This document shows positions 45,239-53,800 of a DNA stretch of 64,000 nt, piece by piece. Position numbers and translations under genes: made by a program. Origin of the DNA: Bacillus sonorensis NBRC 101234 = KCTC 13918. GTDB taxonomy: Bacteria; Bacillota; Bacilli; Bacillales; Bacillaceae. Within the stretch, counting starts at the first letter, position 1; each line of letters starts with the position of its first letter. The notes below the pieces were generated by a model. That model was not told the DNA's origin. It saw nothing but the letters and a program-made list of their open reading frames with translations, and did no database searches. Where the stretch lies: assembly GCF_001592005.1 (NCBI RefSeq), contig NZ_BCVZ01000003.1, positions 62,001 through 126,000 on the forward strand, read 5' to 3'.

Positions 45239-46024
45239 TTGAGCTATAAATACGTAACGCTTAAAAAAGAACATTTTATCACGACTGTCACACTGAACAA
45301 TCCGCCGGCAAATACATTATCTTCTTCCTGTATCGCCGAATTGCGATCACTATTTCAGGAACTGGCCGCAGATGATGATACAAGAGCGGTTATTATCACA
45401 GGAGAGGGCCGCTTTTTTGTGGCGGGAGCGGACATAAAAGAATTCGTATCAAAATTAGGGGATCAGGAACAAGGCTTGGCCCTCGCCGAAGGAGGCCAGG
45501 CGCTTTGTGATGAAATCGAAGCGTTAAAAAAACCCGTCATCGCCGCGATAAACGGACCGGCTCTTGGCGGAGGACTTGAACTGGCGATGAGCTGTCATTT
45601 CAGAATCGTATCAGATGAGGCGATAGTAGGGCTGCCGGAATTAAAGCTCGGTCTGATCCCTGCGTTTGGAGGTACACAGCGGCTTCGCAATATAACAGGG
45701 ACTGCCACAGCACTTGATCTCATCCTTACAAGCCGAACACTTTCAGCTCATGATGCGGTAGAGCTTAAGATCGCGCAGCTGGCCGTGAAGAAAGAGGAGC
45801 TGTTAAAGACGGCAACTGCTGTCGCGGCGTCATTTATAGAAGGAAAAAGCATGACAAGTGTCATGCGCGCAGTGGAATGTATTATACAGGGCAGCAACGA
45901 AAGCATGGAACAAGGGCTGGAAAGGGAACGAAAAAGATTTGCCGAGCTGTTTTTGACTTCCGATGCTAAAGAAGGAATTCACGCATTCGTCGAGAAACGC
46001 AAACCAGACTTTCATCATTCATAA
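45239..46024 (+). CDS. Enoyl-CoA hydratase (methacrylyl-CoA candidate)
   Basis: A 261-residue crotonase with FFVAGADIKEFV and PALGGGLELAMSCHF as oxyanion-hole segments, and GLPELKLGLIPAFGGTQRLR carrying the active-site region. Start TTG 45239 follows TGGAGGG by seven bases. In this operon it should hydrate methacrylyl-CoA to 3-hydroxyisobutyryl-CoA, substrate of the hydrolase 16 bases downstream. Substrate inferred from context. Confidence 0.9.
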   Translation: MSYKYVTLKKEHFITTVTLNNPPANTLSSSCIAELRSLFQELAADDDTRAVIITGEGRFFVAGADIKEFVSKLGDQEQGLALAEGGQALCDEIEALKKPVIAAINGPALGGGLELAMSCHFRIVSDEAIVGLPELKLGLIPAFGGTQRLRNITGTATALDLILTSRTLSAHDAVELKIAQLAVKKEELLKTATAVAASFIEGKSMTSVMRAVECIIQGSNESMEQGLERERKRFAELFLTSDAKEGIHAFVEKRKPDFHHS

Positions 46025-46040
46025 AAGGAGGGGGATCAAG

Positions 46041-47105
46041 ATGTCCGACGACGTTTTATATTCCGTCAACCAGCACGGTACCGCAACCATTGTTTTGAAC
46101 CGCCCGAAAGCGCTCAACTCACTCACTTATGACATGGTCCGTGTGATTGGCGAAAAGTTAACAGAATGGAAGACAGATCATAACGTTTCTGTCGTCGTCA
46201 TAAAAGGCGCAGGTGCAAAAGGGCTTTGTGCCGGCGGTGACATTAAAACGCTCTATAAAGCCCGCTCGTCCAAACAAGCTTTGCATGATGCAGAGCGATT
46301 TTTCGAAAAAGAATATGAGGTCGACAAGGCCGTCTATCGATTTCCGAAGCCGATCATCGCTTGCCTGGACGGGATCGTCATGGGCGGAGGGGTAGGCCTG
46401 ACATATGGAGCCAGCCACAGGATTGTGACGGAGAGGACGAAATGGGCGATGCCGGAAATGAATATCGGGTTCTTTCCGGATGTCGGTGCAGCCTATTTTT
46501 TAAACAAAGCCCCAGGTCACGTCGGACGCTACCTTGGACTAACGGCGTCTGTCATTCGCGCTGCTGATGTGCTGTTTATAAACGGTGCAGACACCTATAT
46601 GGAGAGCGATGCTTTAGAGCGCTTGATCAAACAAGTGGAATATACGAACTGGCGCCTTGTCAACGTTAAAGAAACGCTTGAACAGATGATCAAGGAATTT
46701 CAAGCGGAACCGCCTCAAGAAAGCAAGCTCGCTCCTGATCAAGACGCGATTGATCATCATTTTAGGTTTGATACGTTGGAAGAGATCCTTCAATCGCTCG
46801 AAAACGAAGGAAGCGGCTTTAGCGTGAATGTGAAGAAACTTCTTCTTTCCAAGTCGCCATTTTCATTAAAAGTCGCCTTAAAACAGCTGGTCGACGGCAA
46901 ACAAAAAACGATGGAAGAATGCTTTGCTACAGATCTGCTGCTGGCAAAGAACTTTTTGAGACATAAAGATTTCTTTGAAGGCGTACGGTCTGTCCTCATC
47001 GATCGTGATCAATCACCAAACTATGAGTATCAGCACGTTTCAGATGTAACCGATGATGAGGTGAATCAGTTCTTTCAACCTTCTGAAACTGTCCGTCGGA
47101 GCTGA
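46041..47105 (+). CDS. 3-hydroxyisobutyryl-CoA hydrolase
   Basis: A 354-residue crotonase-family hydrolase. It is longer than hydratases, with the HIBCH signatures GLCAGGDIKTLY at about 60, CLDGIVMGGGVGLTYGASHR at about 111-130 and MPEMNIGFFPDVGAAYFL at about 139-156. AAAAGGAGGGGG precedes ATG 46041. It releases 3-hydroxyisobutyrate from CoA for the dehydrogenase encoded at 42800, and so completes the set of five enzymes. Confidence 0.93.
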   Translation: MSDDVLYSVNQHGTATIVLNRPKALNSLTYDMVRVIGEKLTEWKTDHNVSVVVIKGAGAKGLCAGGDIKTLYKARSSKQALHDAERFFEKEYEVDKAVYRFPKPIIACLDGIVMGGGVGLTYGASHRIVTERTKWAMPEMNIGFFPDVGAAYFLNKAPGHVGRYLGLTASVIRAADVLFINGADTYMESDALERLIKQVEYTNWRLVNVKETLEQMIKEFQAEPPQESKLAPDQDAIDHHFRFDTLEEILQSLENEGSGFSVNVKKLLLSKSPFSLKVALKQLVDGKQKTMEECFATDLLLAKNFLRHKDFFEGVRSVLIDRDQSPNYEYQHVSDVTDDEVNQFFQPSETVRRS

Positions 47106-47128
47106 CCTTTGATGTCAGCTCTGTTTTT
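47099..47128 (+). terminator. Terminator of the valine operon
   Basis: GAGCTGAC and GTCAGCTC form a perfect stem around CTTTGAT, followed by TGTTTTT, overlapping the last stop codon. Confidence 0.9.
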
Positions 47129-47350
47129 GTTGTGGGTTTAACCCTTTGAGATCTTAGCGCTTGCACTTAAAGTCAACTGTAAACATGACGATGAATCATG
47201 CAGAAAAATTTTAATAATCCACTTACATTCAAGTTTACTTGCTGCCTAGTTAAGTTTCGTTTATCGGTCTTTTTTAAATCGCAATTTTTCGGTATTAATA
47301 TCCACCTTTGGAATATGAATACTAACAAAATATGGTTGGAGGTTGATAAC

Positions 47351-47755
47351 ATGAAGACTGGAAAATCAGGCAAGTTCCTCATGTCACTTTTGATCGCTAT
47401 AATGACGGTTTTATCCTTTCATACCGCATCTGCACACGCTGCACCAGACGCCATTAAGCCAAGCGAATGCTCAACTCATATCTTCACCGTTTACGACGAA
47501 ACAGTTGGCATTGGCGATATTGGCCATTCGCGTTTCTATTGTGGCAGTATAAACAACGGTGTTCCAATTGAGTTTTCCGATGCCGATTTAGAAATTGCTG
47601 TTGACAATCCCCATATTCTTCATGCCTATGCCAATCCAAGCTTGAACTCGGTGGACTTTGAAGGACTCGAAAAAGGGGATGCGGAGGTCACGATTTACTG
47701 GAAAAACAAGCCTGAGGGCACAAAGTACACATTTTTATTGGTGCAGGTAAAATAA
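47351..47755 (+). CDS. Secreted protein of unknown function (134 aa)
   Basis: A Sec signal peptide is clear: basic KTGKSGK, hydrophobic LMSLLIAIMTVLSFHTAS, and an AHA-type cleavage site near residue 32. The mature part is about 100 residues, acidic, with two cysteines (SECSTH and FYCGSI) that could form a disulfide. It ends in a beta-rich VTIYWKNKPEGTKYTFLLVQ. It may be an Ig-like fold. TTGGAGG precedes ATG 47351. The frame is open upstream to 47198 but without a site. Monocistronic; role unknown. Confidence 0.75.
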   Translation: MKTGKSGKFLMSLLIAIMTVLSFHTASAHAAPDAIKPSECSTHIFTVYDETVGIGDIGHSRFYCGSINNGVPIEFSDADLEIAVDNPHILHAYANPSLNSVDFEGLEKGDAEVTIYWKNKPEGTKYTFLLVQVK

Positions 47756-48089
47756 TTGGCAAGGCTTGCCGCTGTAAGTATAAAAACCTTGATTGGCTGT
47801 GCGCCTTATCGCAGCGGGCGCGCAAATGATATACTCATGAAAATCGTTTGCATTTGGTTTATCGTAGCCCGCCGGGTAAGTGAAAGTTATGTTATAGAGA
47901 GTATATAAGAAACGATAATACAAGCCGCACCGACGTGTTTATTCACAAAACGAACCTCTTTTCAAATGATATGGGTGTAAGAAAGACGCCAAACAGAATG
48001 AGGGTGATGCTCAAACATCACCCTTTTTATCATTTCCTGAATCAATCGAATCAAAAACATCACCCTAATCAAAAAAAGGAGGGAATATT
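47756..48089 (+). other. Gap with a strong terminator-like hairpin
   Basis: No gene is visible. GGGTGATG-CTCAA-ACATCACCC followed by TTTTT (48001-48028) is a strong terminator. An almost identical copy, including the flanking TATCATTTC, is at 60943-60970. The hairpin probably ends transcription from the secreted-protein gene or from something lost. Confidence 0.65.
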
Positions 48090-49101
48090 GTGCTTGATGA
48101 GAAAACAATTAATTGCGAAATCGACCGCTCCAATATTAAAGGATCATAGTCATGAAATCGGTAAACATTTTTATGAATTATTATTTTCAAATTGATCAGC
48201 GGCGGCGTTGGGATTACACCGCTACTAAGCATGTTGCATACGATCGTTTTACAACAACAAGAAAGACTATTCACTCAGCAAAGAACAGCGAATTTCACGC
48301 ATTTATAGAATACGCGGCCGAATTGGCGGAACAGCATCCGAATATCCGTTCATTTCATTTATATGCTATGAAGCCCCCGCCTCCCTGCAAAACTTTAAAA
48401 CGGGAGGTTTTGAAAAAGTGAAATAGTAATAACTAAAGTTGATAAAGAGCCTAGAGATATCAAGGACACAATTTTTCGGTTGTTTTGCTTTTTTGAAGGT
48501 TTACTTAGTTCATGGGTTAATGCGCCCCATAAAAGCATGGATGCTAAAATAATAATACTCATATACATTTTAATCCTCCCTTTCTTATATTTTTATAGTT
48601 TTAACATTTGTCATCGATTTTACCACATTTAGGATTGAGAAGTCGATGAAATAAGGATCTCTACCTCATTCGCAGATTTTTAAATCATGATAAAATTCTA
48701 TATTTGTTATTTGATTGTTAATATAAGTAATCTAAATCAGTGTTTAAGTTGTCATTCATGCTGTCATCTCCTTTATACAGCGATGTCTGTGATAGCAAAT
48801 TTTTGATACCAAAAAATCGGTTTAATTCTGAAAACTCTTCGAAAACCCCTTGCAAAGAACAGCAAAAACACTGATATTTTGCGCTTTTGTGTTTTTCTTG
48901 GCCTTTATATTTATATAGGAAGGTTATATTAACTTGGAATGGCTGCAATCCATTCTTCCAGACAAGGATGCTGATTTTTATTTTTGCGGGCCGATTTCCT
49001 TTATGAAGGCTATTAACAATGCGCTGAAGCAATGGGGTGTGCCGAAAAACAACATCCACTATGAAGTATTTAACCCGATCGCTATTTTAGGAGAAGAATG
49101 A
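48090..49101 (+). pseudogene. hmp: Flavohaemoglobin (hmp), broken into fragments
   Basis: A GTG start at 48090 after AAAGGAGGG leads into MLDEKTI, and a frameshift continues IAKSTAPILKDHSHEIGKHF (globin N-terminus). At about 48194 the sequence jumps to LISGGVGITPLLSMLHTI of the NAD-binding domain, so most of the globin and FAD domains are deleted. Another frameshift leads to AKNSEFHAFIEYAAELAEQH. A foreign-looking stretch of about 500 bases follows, and the C-terminus resumes at about 48934 (DADFYFCGPISFMKAINNAL). NO dioxygenase function is certainly lost. Confidence 0.85.
48395..48568 (-). CDS. Small membrane protein (57 aa) inside the hmp remnant
   Basis: ATG 48568 on the minus strand is preceded by AAAGGGAGGATTAAA, an excellent ribosome binding site. 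The 57-codon frame encodes two hydrophobic segments (MSIIILASMLLWGAL and IVSLISLGSLSTLVITISLF) separated by a basic loop (KPSKKQNNRK). No family is recognised; size and shape recall small immunity or toxin-like membrane peptides. It ends at a hairpin of CCTCCC/GGGAGG type shared with the hmp junction. Confidence 0.6.
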   Translation of the reverse strand: MYMSIIILASMLLWGALTHELSKPSKKQNNRKIVSLISLGSLSTLVITISLFQNLPF

Positions 49102-49327
49102 ACTGAGCCTCACCCTGTTACAGCTTTTTTGGTTTCCGCATATCTTTACCATTCGTGAACATCGCCGCCCCTGGAATATTTCATTTGCAAAACTAATAGT
49201 CCTGCGAAAGAAGTTGAAATTGTCGTAGAAGGGGGGCTTCTTTATTAAACGAGTGGAAATAAATGCATAACAGCCAATGATTTGGGGATATTGAAAATAC
49301 ATAAAATGATAAGAAAGGGCATCCAAA

Positions 49328-50824
49328 ATGAAACGAACTAAAATCCAGCTGCCTCTTCAAACATTGAGCCTAATTGTGGGGTTTATGGTATGGGTTGTGA
49401 TTTCCTCATTAATGACATATATCAAAGAAGATATCTCCCTGTCATCAATTCAATTATCATGGGTGACGGCCATTCCGGTCATTCTCGGATCTGTTCTTCG
49501 GGTGCCGATTGGTTATTGGACGAATCGATTTGGAGCGAAGCTGATTCTTTTTATAAGCCTCTTATTTTTAATACTGCCCGTCTATTATTTAAGTCTGGCC
49601 GACTCTTTTACTGATTTATTAATATCCGGTCTTTTTTTAGGGGTTGGAGGAGCGATATTTTCGGTCGGTGTTACTTCTTTACCGAAGTACTATCCAAAAG
49701 ATCGGCATGGATTTGTCAATGGAATTTATGGAGTCGGCAATATTGGAACAGCGTTTACTTCGTTTGGAGCACCTGTTCTTGCAAATCAATTAGGCTGGGA
49801 AGTTACTGTCAGGCTTTTTCTCATTCCGCTCATTCTATTGGCTGCCCTAAATTTCTTATTGGGGGATAAACATGAACCGAAAGTGAAAACAGCTTTAAAG
49901 GAGCAAATCATCAATGTTTATCGGGATGAGAAGCTATGGTTCCTCAGTCTTTTTTATTTTATAACATTCGGCTCATTTGTTGCATTTACCGTATATCTTC
50001 CTAATTTTTTAGTAACCCAATTTAAGCTTAGTGAAGTGGATGCAGGATTGCGCACAGCGGGGTTTATCACCATATGCACATTGGTGCGTCCTCTTGGAGG
50101 GTGGCTCGGAGATCAATTTAATCCGTTTAAAGTTCTTATCATTGTATTTTCGGGTTTAACTTTCTCAGGTATATTACTGTCTTTTTCCCCAACGATTACA
50201 TTATATACCGTGGGAGTTTTAACAGTTGCTGTTTGTTCGGGGATTGGAAATGGAACAACGTTTAAACTTGTACCTCTATATTTTTCAAAGCAAGGCGGAA
50301 TTGTTAACGGAATCGTTTCAGCCATGGGAGGACTTGGGGGATTTTTCCCACCCCTTATTCTAACAACTGTTAATCAGATGACTGGAAATTATGCGATTGG
50401 TTTCATGGCATTATCTGAATTTGCTTTAGCAAGCTTAATTATCGTGATATGGATGTTTTATTCAGACAAACTCAGACTGGCGGACAACATCGTTGAAAGC
50501 ACAGGTCAAGGAGTAATGGTTACAGATACTAAAGGCATGATTCAAAAAGTAAATCCCGCATTTAGTGCCGTAACAGGATACAAAAAAGAAGAAGCTGTCG
50601 GCAAAACCCCCCGGCTCTTAAGGTCTGGAAGACATGACAAAAGTTTTTATAAAGCGATGTGGGATGAACTCGAGAAAAACGGATATTGGCAGGGTGAAAT
50701 TTGGAATAAGCGTAAAAACGGCGAAGAATATCTCGAATGGCTGACAATCAGTGCAGTGGATAACGATGCTGGCGAAGTCATGTATTACGTAGCAATCTTT
50801 AGCGATATTTCGCAAACAAAATAA
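49328..50824 (+). CDS. Nitrate/nitrite transporter (NarK type) fused to a C-terminal PAS domain
   Basis: 498 residues. The first 390 form a twelve-helix MFS transporter of the nitrate/nitrite porter kind (GNIGTAFTSFGAPVLANQLG, later GNGTTFKLVPLYF and SAMGGLGGFFPPLIL). The last 105 are a PAS domain (GQGVMVTDTKGMIQKVNPAF, later YYVAIFSDISQTK). B. subtilis NarK is about 395 residues and stops where the PAS begins here. The PAS ends at the DISQTK boundary usually followed by GGDEF or kinase domains, none of which is present. It precedes narG by 63 bases. No signs of frameshift. Confidence 0.87.
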   Translation: MKRTKIQLPLQTLSLIVGFMVWVVISSLMTYIKEDISLSSIQLSWVTAIPVILGSVLRVPIGYWTNRFGAKLILFISLLFLILPVYYLSLADSFTDLLISGLFLGVGGAIFSVGVTSLPKYYPKDRHGFVNGIYGVGNIGTAFTSFGAPVLANQLGWEVTVRLFLIPLILLAALNFLLGDKHEPKVKTALKEQIINVYRDEKLWFLSLFYFITFGSFVAFTVYLPNFLVTQFKLSEVDAGLRTAGFITICTLVRPLGGWLGDQFNPFKVLIIVFSGLTFSGILLSFSPTITLYTVGVLTVAVCSGIGNGTTFKLVPLYFSKQGGIVNGIVSAMGGLGGFFPPLILTTVNQMTGNYAIGFMALSEFALASLIIVIWMFYSDKLRLADNIVESTGQGVMVTDTKGMIQKVNPAFSAVTGYKKEEAVGKTPRLLRSGRHDKSFYKAMWDELEKNGYWQGEIWNKRKNGEEYLEWLTISAVDNDAGEVMYYVAIFSDISQTK

Positions 50825-50887
50825 AACAAACTGCAGGGAAGCTTACTGTATACGGGCTTAGTAAAACAATCGAAAGGGAGTATCATC

Positions 50888-53800
50888 ATGAAGAAAAAAA
50901 TGTCCCCATTGCTTAAAAAGCTGACTTTTTTTGGACGCACCACTGATCTCAACACTCACAGCACTCTATCTGCCGCAGACCGCGAATCTGAGAAATACTA
51001 CCGAAAAAGATGGCAGCATGATAAAGTGGTTCGCACCACCCATGGCGTGAATTGCACCGGTTCGTGCAGCTGGAAAGTCCATGTGAAAGACGGAATCATT
51101 ACTTGGGAAACACAACAAACAGACTATCCGACGACAGGGCCGAATATGCCGGAATATGAACCGAGAGGATGTCCGCGCGGTGCAAGTTTCTCATGGTATA
51201 CATACAGTCCCATCCGTGTCCGCTACCCGTATGTGAGAAGTGCATTGTTGAAGGTCTGGAGGGAAGCGGTGCAACAAGCAAACGACCCTGTAGAGGCATG
51301 GAAAATCATTTCTGAAAATCCAGATTTGCAGAAGACATACAAGTCAGCCCGCGGCAAAGGCGGATTTGTCAGGGGAAACTGGGACGAAGTCAACATGATG
51401 ATTGCTTCTCAATTGATGTATACAATTAAAACATATGGCCCTGATCGCATTATTGGTTTTTCTCCGATTCCGGCGATGTCCATGGTTAGTTATGCGGGCG
51501 GCGCCAGGTTTTTAAACTTAATTGGCGCACCGCTTCTCAGCTTTTACGATTGGTATGCCGATCTGCCGCCAGCATCACCGCAGGTGTGGGGCGAACAAAC
51601 AGATGTTCCTGAAAGCTCTGACTGGTATAATTCAAGCTACATATTAGTTTGGGGCTCTAATTTGCCGCAAACGAGAACTCCTGATGCGCATTTCTACGTA
51701 GAGGCAAGGTACAACGGTACAAAAGTGGTTTCTATAAGTCCGGACTATGCTGAGTTTGTGAAGTTTGCCGACCATTGGTTAAACATTAGTCCAGGTATGG
51801 ATGCAGCGCTAGCGATGGCAATGACACATATCGTTCTCAAGGAATTTTATGTTGATAAAAAAACGCCGTATTTTGAGGATTATATAAAAAAATATACTGA
51901 TTTGCCTTTTTTAATCACATTAAAGAAACATGGCAACCACTATAAAACAGATCGATTTTTACGCGCAAGCGATCTGGGGATGAACGTAACCAAGGCAGAA
52001 TGGAAAACCATTGTATTTGATAAAAATTCAAATCAATACGCTGCTCCTAATGGAACCATGGGCCACCGCTGGTCGGAAGGGGGAGAGTGGAATTTACACC
52101 TGAAAGATACTGAAAATCAGCTCGGAGATCTTGAGCCTGCACTCACCTTTCTAGGAATAGAAGACAAAACCGTACTGCTTCAGTTTCCTTACTTCGGCCA
52201 AGAACAAAAGCAAATTATGCCACGCGGAGTACCAGTCAAGGCAATTCAACAAAATAGCGAAACCGTTTATGTCACTACAGTGTTTGATCTCATGCTGGCG
52301 CAAACAGGCGTAAATCGCGGTTTGCCTGGTGATTATCCAAAAGATTATGATGATCCCACACCATACACTCCCGCATGGCAGGAACAAATAACAGGTATCG
52401 ACCGCAAGCTCGTCGCTCAAATCGCAAGAGAATTCGCTCAAAATGCTGTTGATAGCAAAGGACGTTCGATGATTATTATGGGGTCGGGCATCAATCATTG
52501 GTATCATTCCGACACCATTTACAGGGCGATCCTTAACCTTGTTTTGCTAACGGGCTCACAGGGAGTAAACGGCGGTGGCTGGGCACATTATGTCGGCCAG
52601 GAAAAAGTGCGGCCCCTTGAAGGATGGCAAACTGTCGCGATGGCTCGTGACTGGGGAGGCCCGCCGCGTTTACAAAATGGAACCTCTTTCTTTTATTTCG
52701 TCACAGAGCAGTGGCGGTATGAAGACCAAAAGTCTTCAGATTTAATTTCACCGTTAGTCGACAAGCCCAGATACCATCATCTTGGAGATTATAATGTGCT
52801 CGCCGCAAGATTGGGATGGCTTCCTTCCTATCCGCAGTTTAATAAAAACCCCATTAGATTATATGAAGAGGCGAAGGCAGCCAGTAACGATGAAGCCGTG
52901 AAGTATGTTGTGGATCAAATTAAAAATGGCCAAATGAAATTTGCAATTGAAGAGCCGAGCAATCCCGTTAATTTTCCAAAAACGTTATTTGTATGGCGCG
53001 GGAATTTAATTGGAAGTTCTGCAAAGGGGCATGAATACTTCCTAAAACACCTGCTCGGTACACATTCAAGCATTTTAGGAGACCAAGATCAATCCCTGCA
53101 CACAGAAGAGGTAGATGCAACATCGGTTGCACAAGAAGGAAAGCTCGATTTATTAATCAATCTGGATTTTCGGATGTCTGGCACAGGATTGTATTCCGAT
53201 ATTGTCTTGCCGGCTGCAACCTGGTACGAAAAGTATGATATCAGCTCAACCGATATGCATCCTTTTATTCACCCATTCAATCCGGCGATTACACCTCCAT
53301 GGGAAAGCCGGTCTGATTGGGATACATTTAAAAAGTTGGCCAAAACATTTCAAACTTTAGCTGAAAAATACCTTCCGGAGATAGTAAAAGATATTGTGGC
53401 CACACCACTTCTTCATGATACGCCGGATGAGACGTCACAGGCTTTAGGATTGATCCCCGATTGGAAAAAGGGTGAAAGCGAACCTGTTCCTGGAGAGAAT
53501 TTTCCACGCATTCATGTCGTGGAAAGACAATTTACCAAAGTATACGATAAATTCATTGCGCTGGGACCGAATATACGGGAAAAAATCGGAGCAAAGGGGC
53601 TAAGCTGGGATGCCAAAGAGGAGTATGACGAATTAAAAGATATATTAGGCACGGCGAAAAGTACAAAAGAATATAAAGATTGCCCCGACATCTCAGCAGA
53701 CCGAAACGCTGCAGAGGCTATCCTGACATTATCCAGTACGACAAACGGTTCGCTCGCGATGAAAGCTTGGGATACATTGGAAAAGAAAACGGGACAAAAA

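Noticed and set aside
48718..49059. 113-codon minus-strand frame across the hmp interruption
   Set aside because: It includes sequence antisense to the hmp C-terminus and cannot be one native gene. Only its last 13 codons have a good site, and that is mentioned as a finding.
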